Origin: Dermatemys mawii
Taxonomy: Eukaryota > Chordata > Testudines > Dermatemydidae
Reading direction: 5' to 3'
DNA length: 64,000 nt
NCBI GenBank assembly: GCA_007922305.1
Contig: ML677335.1
Coordinates: forward strand, 20,209,933 to 20,273,932
Shown here: positions 12,758 to 24,165 of the stretch, in pieces
Layout: each line of letters begins with the position of its first letter
Numbering within the stretch: the stretch's first letter is position 1
Notes under the pieces: model-generated
Databases searched by the model: none
The model's input: only the letters and a program-made list of their open reading frames with translations
Told to the model about the DNA's origin: nothing
Translations under genes and position numbers: made by a program

Positions 12758-13570
12758 TATCCCCCACAGTCACAGGAGAAGCATTATAAACTGTGAAATA
12801 TTAGTTCACCACAAGAAGTGTTATCTCCTCCGCAACAGAAAAACATGTACAGACATCAGAGGAGCCATTGTGGACAAAATACTTTGTTGATTGCTTTCCC
12901 CTCAGCCCTGAAGAAGGCACATGCCCAAATGTTCATCCCATTACAGCTTGAACTCTGGGGAAAGGGAATAAGAAAAGAATGTATTATTCCTGTGCTACTT
13001 GAACTCTAAGGGACACACATTTCGAAGCATAAGCAAGGAGTTCCCAGCTGTTTTGCCTGGGCTAGCCCTATAGGAAACACAACCTACTTACTGGAAAATG
13101 TCTATTACTTTTCGAAACCTGAATGTAACTCATTTGTTGGTGTATGTTTATCTGCTTTAACCTTGTAAATAATCCTCATTATTTGTTCCTATTTAATAAA
13201 CCTTTAGTTAGCTTGTTATAGGATTGGCTACAAGCAGTGTCTTTGGGATCTAAGTACAATTTACCTGGGGTAAGTGACTAGCCCTTTGGGACTGGGAGCA
13301 ACCTGAATATTGTTCTGATTTTTGGTGTAAAGCCACCATCTAACACAAAGTCAGGCTTGCCTGAGAGGCAAGAGAGACTGGAATGTCTGAGAGGACCGTT
13401 TGTGACTTCATGGGAAGACTGTCCTAGGCTTTAGGATTTCACCCTGTTACTGGATTGGTGAAATCTAATTACAGATCACACAACCAGTCTGAGGTTTTTG
13501 CTCTGCCTCTGGACAGTTTGCCCTGAGTTTGGCAGTCTCAGTCATGAGCCACTCCAGATAGTGCAACACA
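12758..13570 (+). mobile_element. LTR-like repeat block, probable retroviral-type LTR remnant
   Basis: The block has a long non-coding layout with a polyadenylation signal (AATAAA near 13194). It is followed by a region ('ttaggattggctacaagc', 'ggtaagtgac', 'cctttgggactggga') that I recognise as a recurrent sauropsid LTR/retroelement sequence. Both limits are approximate and no target duplication was found. No open reading frame with retroviral domains is present, so assignment to ERV or gypsy is open. Confidence 0.35.
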
Positions 13571-16149
13571 AGGGAAGACCATTCTGAACAGGAAAGGCTA
13601 CAAAACACAAGACAGATTCACCTAAAAGTAATAATCTGTCTTTCTCTACAAAAAAAATCAAACATTCTCTTATCCTAAACTGTCCATTAACTGACATCTA
13701 AGCCCAGGAGGGAAATAAATTATTAAAACATGGCTAAGAGAAAACATTTAAACTAAACAAGCTGCAAATCAGCAGTTTGCCTATTCCCAAACAAAATGAC
13801 AGGAACGTAGCACTATTATGTAGCAAGCAGTGCTGATTAATGAAGCTAGGTTGATAAATACTCAACATAATCTAGACTTCTAAATCAAAAAATGTATGGC
13901 TGTCTCAGGGGGGAGCTTGCCCTCGCTTGGATAAGCAGCACACTTCCCAACAAGATTAAAAAAACCTACAGCTCTATTTCTTCCTTTCGGGGAGTACAAA
14001 TATAAAAGTCCTTTCTGTTCTGGGACATAAGCAAAGTTCAAGTAAAAATACTGTAATAAACTGGGTCCAAGCAGGAAAGCAGGAATGTAACTCTGATGAT
14101 TCTCCTCCTAGAACATGCACGTTCCCACCCACCCTTTTCCTGCTCCTCCTCTTGTGCATGGCAGCTGAGCCTAGTAAATTGGCAAGGTTGAGCAAATGGG
14201 GACAGAATCCAGGTGAAACTTTTCATTAACTCCTTGCTGGTTCTGATATACCAGCCTGACAGAAGGATACACACTGATATAGCAGCATAAAAGGAAAAAG
14301 GAAATTTCATGCTGTAGAAACTACAACAATGGCAAAAAAGTTGCCATTTGTTAGATGCTCAGAAATATATGGTTGACAGATTAAGAAATAAAGTGAAGTC
14401 AAATTATACTCCTAAAGTAGGTAACTATATATTTGATGAAGTGTATTGGTCAGTTTCCATCACCTACTTATGGCTTACTTGAAAAAAAGGCTGCTTCTAA
14501 TGCTTATAAAACCTTTAAAATTAAAACACAAATAGAAAACTTAAGGTGGACATCATTTGAATCATACTTCAAGAAACATCTACAATGGAATAAGAACAAT
14601 CCCATATATCCCCAAAGATGCACATAATTTTCAGAATTGTTGCAGTGTGTATAAATTTTATTCAGAAATTGTATACTCGTCTGCTTTTCAAAGGAGAGGA
14701 TTACCAGTCTTTACAGATTTCTTCATGCATAAAATAAATTAACTTCATATATTAGAATACTATATAGAGAGTTACACACCAGAGCAAACCACATGTAACC
14801 CAGGCCTAAGTCAGCCTCAAGATCTGAAAATAACAACCCTATGAAAGTCAACTTTTTCTACACGTTAACATGACTGCATTTACAATGACTTGCACAGTCA
14901 ACAGTACAGCAATTTACATTTACAGTATCTTTCTTGAGGATTTTTTAAAATACAAACTTTTAGAACTCCCAGTGGTTCCTGTTGCATTACTTACAAGTAC
15001 TACCATTTATTAATAAAAACATTTACATAGTGTAGTAACTTTATAAAGGGTTTGGTCCTGCCACCCACACTCTCATCAATAATCCCACTGAATTTTCTTT
15101 TCATGTGTTATGGAATCAGGCTCAAATAGCAAAATTAAAATGTCCAGAAATCTAAAAACAAAAACACTCCATGGAATCATTCTGTGCAGATAACCAGAGT
15201 AAAGGTTGTGTGGCTAGTAGATCAGCTAAGCCTTATGAAGGAGAGCAGAATTCAGCCCATCAAATCTATTGCTTTCTTTGTATAGAATCTGCAGAATTGT
15301 CAGGTTTGCTCATTGATGTTTTAAATTCAGAAGTGAGCAGGTATCTTGCTTACTGATAATGACTGAATGTTGCTGAAAAAGTTAACATTTTTCTGTTCAA
15401 TTCAGAGATTTTCTTTTAATTTTGTAATATGCAAACACAGCAGATAATGTCAATATTTTAAGCATGTCTTTTTAAAATCTAATCAATATTCAGCTCTCAT
15501 CACTTTTTAAAATCACAGTAAAGGGAACAACCACAACTTTGTTTTGCCACTGTTGGCGTATGCGTTGTCTCCAGGCTCTGTTATCTTTTATTAGAATTCA
15601 AAACCAACTGATACTTCCCAAGTGGCCATGTCTAATTTTCAGCAAATTAAAATGTTATCAGCTAAGAAAATAAATGGCTTTGCTAACAGAACAGTAGATT
15701 CAAAGTATCAATCTTGATCCTCCTCTACACTGTATGTCCTCGGACTCATATCAAAGGACTACTTAATAATGCTAAAATTAAAAATATTCCTTTTCAGTAA
15801 GATGGCCCTGAGGAAGTGAATACTTAGCAATTTGATTTCACTATTAATTTCCAGTTTATCAAAGTGGTTGTTTTGACATCAAAATATCAGCAATTTCTTC
15901 AAATGTTGTAAAGCCTTCTAATCAACATACATAATAGAACTATACTCTATAGAAAATATATCAGAAGTATGGCATGCTAGCAAATAAAGTTCCAGTACAT
16001 CTACTATTATGGCAGATGTCAAAGTCGTGCTGTTACACAAAGAATCTTCTTTTTTCTTAAAGTGTGATCCCACTTTTAGTCTTTAATAAAAACTTATATT
16101 GTTATTTGATTGGACAAGGGTCCTTAAACAGAAGCTATGACCTAGGAGA
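13571..16149. other. Unannotated AT-rich sequence
   Basis: I see no repeat termini, splice-flanked frames or RNA genes. The small ORFs around 14.0-14.7 kb overlap each other in several frames and show no domain. Confidence 0.4.
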
Positions 16150-16868
16150 TTCCATAAAATTATCAAAATATACAGCTGGAAGGCACCTTAAGTCATTTAG
16201 CCCATCCCCTTACACTGAGGCCGGACCAAGTATACCTAGCTCATCATGGCAGGTGTTTGTCCAATCTGTTCTTAAAAACATCCAACAGGGATTCCACAAC
16301 CTCCCTTGACAATTTCTTCCAGTACTTAACTATCCTTATAGATAGAAACAAAAATCTTAATATCGACCCTAAATCACCCTGCTATAGATTAAGCCCTTTA
16401 CTGCTTTTCCTTACAGCTTTTAACATATTTCAACACTTGTCTGATCCTCACTCAGCTTTTTATTCTCATGATCAAAACATGGCCAGTTTAAAAACAAAAC
16501 AAACAAACAAACAAACAAACAAACAAAAACATTTAGTCACAGGTGTCTAAACCTTTATCACTTTTGTTGCTCTCCTATGGACTTTCTCCAATTTGTCCAC
16601 TTCTTTCTTAAAGTGTGACAAAATGGTCCACGATACTCCAGCTGAGGCTAAATAGAATGGAACAATTACCTCCTGCATCATATATATGACACTTCTGTTC
16701 AGACACCACAGGAAAAAAAATTGCCTTTTTCACAATTGCATTACATTATTGACTCACTGATCCACTTTAACTCTCAGATCCTTTTCAGCAGTACCGCCTA
16801 GCCAGATATTCCTTATTTCATATTTGGGCTTTTTATTTTTCCTTCTTAAGTGCAGTACTTTGCACTTT
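16150..16868 (-). mobile_element. CR1: CR1 LINE, antisense, segment 1 of 3
   Basis: The 3' end of a CR1 LINE is read from the opposite strand. The 'ctggaaggcacc' end block is followed by the antisense ORF2 C-terminal region ('aaaaacatccaacagggat', 'tatggactttctccaattt') and ends at the 'agtgcagtactttgcactt' block. It is interrupted at about 16868 by a PLE. The (AAAC)n tract at 16492-16530 lies inside it. CR1 sequence resumes at 18551 and again at 19666. Confidence 0.8.
16492..16530. repeat. (AAAC)n microsatellite
   Basis: About seven tandem AAAC units lie within the antisense CR1 copy. Confidence 0.9.
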
Positions 16869-18269
16869 TATTTCCCACACAAAGATGGAATACAAGCTGT
16901 CAGGAATAGTATTTCTCATGATGCCACAGCACAAGTGGTTGCTGAGCTCTGTGACTTTATCCTCACACACAATTATTTCAAATTTGGCGACAATATATAC
17001 CTCCAGACCAGTGGCACCACTATGGGCACCTGCATGGCCCCACAGTATGCCAACATCTTTACGGCTGACCTGGAACAACGCTTCCTCAGCTCTCGTTTAG
17101 TCATGCCCTTCCTCTATCTATGTTACATTGATGACATCTTCATCATCTGGACCCATGGGAAAGAAACTCTGGAAGAATTCCACCATGATTTCAACAGCTT
17201 CCACCCCACCATCCACCTCAGCCTGGACCAGTCTACACGGGAGGTCCACTTCCTGGACACCACGGTGCAAATTAATGATGGCCACATCAACACCACCCTA
17301 TACCAAAAACCTCCCGACAGCTATGCCTACCTTCACGCCACCAGTTTCCATCCCGGGCACACCACACGATCCATTGTCTACAGCCAAGCACTAAGGTACA
17401 ATCAGATTTGCTCCAACCCCTCAAACAGAGACCAGCGCCTACAAGATCTCCACCAAGCTTTCTCAAAACTACAATACCCGCACAAGGAAATAAGGACACA
17501 GATCAACAGAGCCAGACGTATACCCAGAAGCCTGCTGCTGCAAGACAAGCCCAAGAAAGAGAACAACAGAACACCACTGGCCATCACCTACAGTCCTCAG
17601 TTAAAGCCTCTCCAACGCATCATCAGTGATCTACAACCCATCCCGGACAACAATCCCTCACTTTCACAGGCCTTGGGAGGCAGGCCAGTCCTGGCCTACA
17701 GACAACCTGCCAACCTCAAGCATATTCTCACCAGCAACAGCACACCGCGCCATAATAACTCTAACTCAGGAACCAATCCATGCAACAAACCTCGATGCCA
17801 ACTCTGCCTACACATCTACACCAGCAACACCATCACAGGACCAAACCGGATCAGCCACACCATCACTGGTTCATTCACCTGCACATCTACCAATGTAATA
17901 TGCGCCATTATGTGCCAGCAATGTCCCTCCGCTATGTACATCGGCCAAACTGGACAGTCCCTATGAAAAAGGATGAATGGACACAAATCAGATATCAGGA
18001 ATGGCAATATACAAAAAGCTGTAGGAGAACACTTCAACCTCACTGGACACACTATAAAAGATTTAAAGGTCAGCATTTTGCAGCAAAAAAGCTTCAAGTC
18101 CAGACTGCAAAGAGAAACTGCAGAGCTGCAATTCATTTGCAAATTTGATACTATCAGTCAAGGATTGAACAAAGATCACGAGTGGCTAGCTAACTACAAA
18201 AGCAGCTTCTCTTCTCTCGCTATTCACACCTCCAGTTCAGCTGCTAGAGGAATACCACACCCTTCCTGA
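16869..18269 (+). pseudogene. PLE reverse transcriptase / GIY-YIG endonuclease, one in-frame stop
   Basis: PLE proteins copy their RNA by target-primed reverse transcription, using a GIY-YIG nuclease to nick DNA. The frame is open from the CR1 junction to 17963, stops at TGA 17964-17966, and continues in the same frame to 18269. Visible landmarks are the RT block GTTMGTCMAPQYANIF; the catalytic YIDD at 17124-17135 (YIDDIFIIW); FHHDFNSFHP; a basic linker; a cysteine cluster CNKPRCQLC at 17781-17807; and C..C..YIGQTGQS with YIG at 17937-17945. After the stop come KRMNGHKSDI and GEHFNLTGHT, which are normal downstream GIY-YIG sequence. The stop sits where related proteins usually have an arginine in the catalytic helix, so a CGA to TGA change is likely (inference). 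Frame sequence before 16869 has a TTG 'start' in CR1 DNA and is not part of the protein. The N-terminal part of the RT is lost, so this copy is dead. Confidence 0.85.
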
Positions 18270-18427
18270 TTAGAGACAACAAGCTGCTTCAGCCTCATTG
18301 GACTAACCCTATTATCTCCCACCTGGTTCTTGCCTACCTATTTATACCTGCCCCTGGATACTTCCACTACATGCATCCGACAAAGTGGGTATTAACCCAC
18401 GAAAGCTTATGCTCTAAAACTTTAGTT

Positions 18428-18523
18428 AGTCTTTAAGGTGCCACAGGACTCTTTGTCACTTCTGCAATTCNNNNNNNNNNAGTCTTTAAGGTGCCACAGG
18501 ACTCTTTGTCACTTCTGCAATTC
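18428..18523. other. Assembly gap (10 N) with identical 43-bp flanks
   Basis: Ten N occupy 18471-18480. The 43 bases before the gap (18428-18470) and the 43 bases after it (18481-18523) are identical. This is the mark of two contigs that overlap but were not merged, or of a collapsed tandem repeat in the PLE tail. The true sequence is probably continuous, with one copy of the 43-mer and no gap. Confidence 0.9.
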
Positions 18524-18550
18524 CAGACTAACACGGCTACCCCTCTGATT

Positions 18551-18901
18551 CTAGACCTAGGACTGATGCCTGTGGGAACCCACTGGAGACATCCTCCTAG
18601 TTTGACAGTGAACCATTGATAACTACTCTGAGTATAGTTTGTCAACCAGTTTTGCACCTAAATTTATGATTTCACCTTGTCCTCATTTCCCTGGGGTGCT
18701 TACAAGAATGTCATGTGGGACAGTCAAAAGTCTTATTAAAAAGAAGATACAGCATGTCTACTGCATCTTCTCTATCCATTTATCACCCTATTATCCTCTA
18801 GATATTTACAAAATGATTGGTTAATAATTTGTTTCAGGTATCAAAGTTAGGCTGACTAGTCTATAATTCCCCAGGTCTTCTATTTTCCACTTTTTAAACT
18901 A
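18551..18901 (-). mobile_element. CR1: CR1 LINE, antisense, segment 2 of 3
   Basis: CR1 resumes after the PLE with 'ggactgatgcctgtgggaac' and continues through 'gaatgtcatgtgggacagtc' and 'ggctgactagtctataattc'. These are the reverse complement of the CR1 RT domain. It is interrupted again at the TA dinucleotide 18900-18901 by a Tigger-like MITE. All frames are broken. Confidence 0.8.
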
Positions 18902-19665
18902 CACCTCTACCCCAGTATGACGCGATCAGTTATAACACAAATTCGGATATAACATGATAAAGCAAAAATGGTTTTCTGTCTCATCTACAACATACTTTAG
19001 GGGCGGGGCTGCATGCTCTGGCGGATCAGCGTGTCAGCATGTCTGGCTTTGACATGCTGTTCTGAGGAGTGTGGTAAGGGGGGGTGGGCCAGTGCCGAGG
19101 GTTGGATAAGGGGCAGAGGGTCTCAGGAGGTTGTCAGAGGACAGGGAGCAGGGGAGGGTAGATGGAGCAGAGGTTCTGGGGGCGGGGAGGTCAGGGGATG
19201 GGGAATGGGGGTGTTGGATAGGGTGTGGGAGTCCCGGGGGGCCTGTCAGGAGGTGGGGGTATGGATAGGAGTTGGGGCAGTCAGAGGACAGGGAGCGGGG
19301 GGATGGGTAAGGGTTGGGGTTCTGGTGGTGATTAGGGACAGAGGGTCTCTGGAGGGGGAAGTCAGGGTACAAGGAGCGGGGGGCTTAGATAGGGGATGGG
19401 ATCTTGGGAGGGGTGGTTAGGGGCGGGGGGTCTCTGGTGCGGGTAGTCAGGGGACAAGGAATGGGGCGTGGATGGGTTGGAGGTTCTTAAGGGTCAGTCA
19501 GATTTATTTACTGCATACACTGTGTTAGTTCTAACAAAAATGATTTGCTGACTATTAATAATGGAAATGCCCGAGGCCAAAACAAGTTCGATATAACGCA
19601 GTTTCACCTATAAGACAGTAAGATTTTTTGGCTCTCAAGGCCCATGTTATATTGGGGTAGAGGTG
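18902..19665. mobile_element. Tigger-like (Tc1/mariner) MITE carrying a G-rich minisatellite
   Basis: The termini are CACCTCTACCCCAGTATGA on the left and, in reverse complement, CACCTCTACCCCAATATAAC on the right. The TA dinucleotide flanks both ends (18900-18901 and 19666-19667), as in Tc1/mariner insertions. Subterminal 'gatataacgcagtttcacc' sequence fits Tigger-like families. The centre (about 19060-19490) is a degenerate G-rich minisatellite with units such as 'ggggcagagggtctc' and 'gtcagaggacagggagc'. The ORFs on both strands across it (Gly/Arg-rich and Pro/Ser-rich) are repeat artefacts. The same cargo is found in the hAT element at 54.8 kb. Confidence 0.8.
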
Positions 19666-20000
19666 TATGTCTGCACTTCCCTTTAGGAAGTCCTCTAGGA
19701 TCTCACCTGTCCTTCATGAGTTCTTGAAGATAATTGCTAACAGTTCCTCAATTGCTTCAGCTAATTCCGTAAGAATCCTGGGGTGAATTTCATCAGAACC
19801 TGCTAACTTGAATACATCTAACTTATCCATATATTATTTAATCTGTTCTTTCCCTGTTCTGACTTATGTTTCTTCCCTCTTGCTCCTAATGTATTTATAG
19901 AATCTCCTATAATTACTTTTTATGTACTATACTAGGCATAAATCATTTTGTGCCCTAGTCTTACCCCTAGTTTACCAGGATTTTAACTATAGTCTAAAGA
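19666..20000 (-). mobile_element. CR1: CR1 LINE, antisense, segment 3 of 3
   Basis: CR1 continues after the MITE: 'ggaagtcctctaggatctc', 'gataattgctaacagttcc', 'tgaatttcatcagaacctgc', all antisense RT-domain sequence. Similarity fades near 19.95-20.0 kb, which is taken as the 5' truncation or decay limit. Confidence 0.75.
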
Positions 20001-23000
20001 GTTTTTCTGTAATAGCAGCCCCTGGTATTGTACCTTGTTTCTCCCATAACTGGCCCTCCCATGCTTCTAGGTAGTGTTCTCACCATAGTTCCCCATCAAT
20101 CTTGTATTCCTATATCTTCCAGCCATCATGGTCATCAACATACTATACAAAACAGGATAAGGTTGGAAAATGCTGTTAATGAATAAATATTTTGCTTTTC
20201 CTCTCCAAACTCTCTAAAACTAGTCAAATGCATTATTGCTTAGTAAGAACTGACAGTGTGGCCTACTCTTGTATAGCTAACATGACTTCTGCAATATTTT
20301 GTGTTTTTATTTAAGTCCCAACTCTTGGATTTATCTGATTATTTAAATATTTGAGTGTTTTTTTAAAAAGGACAAGTTTCGAACCCCCTTGTTGTGAGGA
20401 AAGGCTTGAAAATATAACCTAAGCATACTCTAAAAGTTCAAATACTATTAGGCAAATAGAAAGTATCCACTTTTCTCCCCATGAATTTTAAGCCAATCTT
20501 ATGTTCTTTAGGGACTTGACTCGAGATTTTTGAATGCGTGGTGTAGTCAATACTGCACCCAATAGATGAGTGCAAATCTAGGTCTTTGGAAATATGATTA
20601 CTAAAATACACATTAGGCAATTTTCCCAGAAGCGAAACCCACTTCAATTTGATTCAGTTTTGTAAAAGTTTGGAAAGTTGCTGTTGAGGAAATCAGATAC
20701 ATTTTCTTTTTTAAATTGGAAAGTAATCTAACCTATGCAAAGAATATCTTGGCTCTCATTTCAAAATTTATGATGAATGATTTAAGCCTTATGTAAGATG
20801 ACTTTCACCACTGCCAATCTGGTTGAAGTATTTTATTGAATAAGTACCCATATATCAGAACCTCTCTAATTGAATCTATCAACTGGGACTGCTTTTGTAA
20901 ATGAATTAACATTGTGATTAGCAAATACAAAAAAATAAAGACGCAAATATAATGTATTGTTAATGTACTTTGCACAAGTATGACATGCAGTTTGCTTTTA
21001 ATTATTGGTAATAAAACTTCACAGAATAATAGCAAATTGTTTTGCAGTACATTTTACAAAAGTAATCAAGTCTTAGTCAAGTGACACCTCTCTAAAAATC
21101 TTCCATCAAATCTTTGAGAAGAACTGGGGAGACACCAGGGGTTTTTTTTGTTGTTGTTGTTGTTGTTTAATATATTAAAGCTAGAAAAGATATACAATTG
21201 TACACAATCTAGTTGTCCCCTTTGAGTTATTAGGAACATTCACTATTAGAATTGATGACTACAACTTTTTATAAGCCATGGAATTCCTTTAAAAGTTTTT
21301 TTAAATGTAAGCCTGCTACAGTAAGTAAAATCATTCTCAGCATACATTATCACTTCATACATAAGGGCTAAATTTTTTATCACTTTTTTAAAAAACCAAG
21401 AAGTGTTTTTCCCCTCCAGGTGCTATTAATAGTGTGAAAAAGTGTGTAGTCAGGGATGATGCACAGTTATAATTATGGGAGGCACTAAGTGAGTAAAAAT
21501 AGTTTCAAAGAGCCCATTTTTGGTGACAGGATGATCCATAGTAATGAGGATAGTAAAATGAAACTATTCAGATAAATTGAACCAAGCTCTCTTTGGAGAC
21601 GCTAATAAACAAAAATCCAGCTGACCAAATGCTTCCTAGCAGACATAACAGAAACATAGGAGATAATATGAGATCTTTTTCATTTTCCACAAATGAGTCT
21701 CTAAATCCTTATTGAACCCTTGACCCTCTTTTTCCACCTTTCAGGACTACATACTGTGGCTATCAGTCTTTCATCTGAGAACAGGACTCCCTTCAGAGTT
21801 CATCAATGCAGATCTTTAATTAACCACAAAGAACATAGCTCAACAACACATTACTTTCTTTCCCATTCACCTCAGGACTGAACATATTCCTTGTACAGAA
21901 CCTAGTACATGTTAACATGAAGTATGAGATACTGGCATGCAAAACTGAACCCAAATATGTCAAATAGCAATGAAGACTACTGCTGTAAGGACATCAGGCT
22001 ACGTCACCCTCCTGACATCTAACGGAATACTCTTACAGTGATTTATCAACAAGCACTATAGCTAAAGTTGTTTGCAATAGGAAAAAATGAGGTTGGACAA
22101 TTCAAAGGGACAACCTTAATACATATTATGGGGATAGTAGGAGTAGTTTATATTGGAATTGTTCAAAAGGAGGCATTTCATGTAGGATTGTTTAATAAGA
22201 TTCATTGAATCATCATCCTCTCTTATATTTTTCTGGCTGTAATGTACTGCAGCCTGCAGCCCTCTCCTTCCAATCCTGTTTATTTCTTCTTGGGTAATAG
22301 TTCATTCACTTTCCCTGTTATTATGAGAAATCATGCAAGGAAGAAAGTGAAAAGGGCTGCTATTTTTTTTAAAAGCTCTTTGAGTTGGAGTTTGCCACAT
22401 AAGGTGGTTCTCTAAGTCATGTTCAAGTCTCAATGGATTTATATTCTGAAGGAGGAGGAGTCAAGAGATTTTTGTTCTTCCCTGTGAGTTTTCATTTACT
22501 TGATGTACTAGAAAACATGTGCAACACTGAACTGATGCTGAGTTACCCCAGATCATTCTACACATCAAATAACCAACAGCCAGATTTGAAAAGTGAGTGT
22601 CTTTTATATTAAGAAAGCTTTTAACTGTTACATATACAATGGATACATATTTACCACTATATATTCACAGACCAGACATATGTGGAGATGATAGCCATAT
22701 GATAAATGAATGTATCTTGCACATTTGACCTTCTTCTATTCCCTATCCATTAATAATTTGTTCAATGGCAAGACATCACTGAACAGATGTATTAACTTTG
22801 GAAAGAAAGAGGAATGTTTGTCCTTCATGATGAAGAATTTGGGGTAATTACTACTTTAAAGAGAGAACAAATTTAAGTAGCCTGAAGCCTCTTCCATTTC
22901 AGCATTGAACATATCAGACATGGAGAAATCTTGAATCTGCCAGTTAGTCTTAGGTCACAAACATCCACGTTCAATCTCTATTTAAAGATGACCAGTCTGA

Positions 23001-23639
23001 ATGGGAATAGATTTTGTGGATGTACACACTATCACAGCTCCTGCTCAAGTGAGCTATCCACATTTGGGGACAGAGAGAGTCCCTATTAGTGGAGTACATT
23101 TGGAGGTGTGCTACTAGGAAATGTGGCAAGAGGAAAAGTGGTGGACACTGGGAACACAGGGCCTTCATAATGATTATATTATTCTACAATGGAACCCCCA
23201 GAGGAACTCTTGTGCTTTCGATAGTGGCTGCTGCCTAGCCCACTAGAAACTGAATGGGGAACCTTAGCTCTAGTGTTGGTAAATCTCCATAAGCAGAACC
23301 TCACAGAGATATCTGGCTTTTAAGCCCCAACAACCCTACCCATCTTATTTTAGGAGTGACCTTATTCTGTTTTCAGCAACGAGACTGTAAGTGCAACATT
23401 ATCTCGCCTGCCAGGTGCATAATGTTGTGGTTAACTTGTGATTGTGTTATTTAACAGAGGTGCAGTTCTGTTAAAAATACCACTGTGTGCCAAGCTGTAA
23501 CTAGAACTGTGGCTTCATGAAATATCTATAAACTTTATTTTTTAATAAGGCAAACATGCAAAATATTAAAAATATATTAAATTATGCATCTTGATAAGTT
23601 AAATATAATAAAATCCATTCTTAAAACATGACTTTCAGT
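20001..23639. other. Unannotated AT-rich sequence
   Basis: No TE termini or coding exons are recognised, apart from the (TTG)n tract at 21149-21168. Confidence 0.4.
21149..21168. repeat. (TTG)n microsatellite
   Basis: Six to seven tandem TTG units follow a T-run. Confidence 0.85.
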
Positions 23640-24165
23640 TAAGACAGTTTGTAGCTATATCTATGAAAAATGTTAAAGCTGCTCTTGTAAAGTATATAGC
23701 TCATTCAGAAATGCACATAAAACTGAACTACTAAAGTATGCAGATTGATCAATAAAGTTTGAAGCCACATCTGTCAACTGTGGAAGAAAAGTATACCAGT
23801 ACACTATGCAGTTCAGTCAGTAAAGTACATAAAAACTGAGCAGCGTAGTATAATGCTGAAGTAAAGTATCAAAAGATGTAATCAATCATGAAAATATGAA
23901 ACTGTAGTGATTAAGTATATTAAAATTGAAGTTAAGTAAAGTGGGTAGTCAAGTATACTAATTCACTACACTTTTGTAAAATACATGTTTAAACCAACAA
24001 ACTATGTAAAAACTTGATCAATGTGCAACTTGGTCAGAGGCTTATAGTTTGATAAATATGTTATGCATGGTCAGTAATTAAAGGATGCATATGTAGTTTA
24101 ATCTGTAAAATATGCAAAACTGTAATGAGTAAAATAATGTACATGTCTAACCTTTAAATAAAGTA
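23640..24165. repeat. Degenerate AT-rich periodic tract
   Basis: The motif 'taaagtat' or close variants, often followed by 'aaaactga', recurs many times: near 23689, 23734, 23822, 23861, 23910, 23935, 24104 and 24130. Spacing is irregular, about 25-50 bp. The pattern suggests a decayed minisatellite with a unit like GTAAAGTATxxAAAACTGxAG. No protein or RNA is evident. Confidence 0.5.

Larger units (their letters stand above)
16869..18548 (+). mobile_element. Penelope-like element, 5'-truncated, inserted in CR1
   Basis: A PLE body with RT and GIY-YIG coding sequence (described separately) is followed by a non-coding tail: 'cgaaagcttatgctctaaaa', 'gtctttaaggtgccac', 'cagactaacacggctaccc'. That tail is characteristic of sauropsid PLEs. 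The first PLE-like residues (HKDGIQAV) correspond to the RT region just after the LYTNI motif seen in the 4-kb copy, so the 5' half of the element is missing. CR1 lies on both sides. Compared with the CR1 at 1.3-1.9 kb, about 200 bp of CR1 is absent at the insertion point. The tail contains a 10-N assembly gap. Exact boundaries are uncertain by roughly 5-10 bp. Confidence 0.85.

Noticed and set aside
16492..16530. Direct repeats as a CRISPR-like array
   Set aside because: This is a simple AAAC microsatellite without spacers, in vertebrate DNA.
16824..16868. Start of the PLE ORF at 16824
   Set aside because: The first codon is TTG and the first 15 codons lie in antisense CR1, so it is not the protein's start.
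19013..19420. Gly/Arg-rich 135-codon ORF (and minus-strand Pro/Ser counterpart)
   Set aside because: It is a product of the G-rich minisatellite within the Tigger-like MITE.
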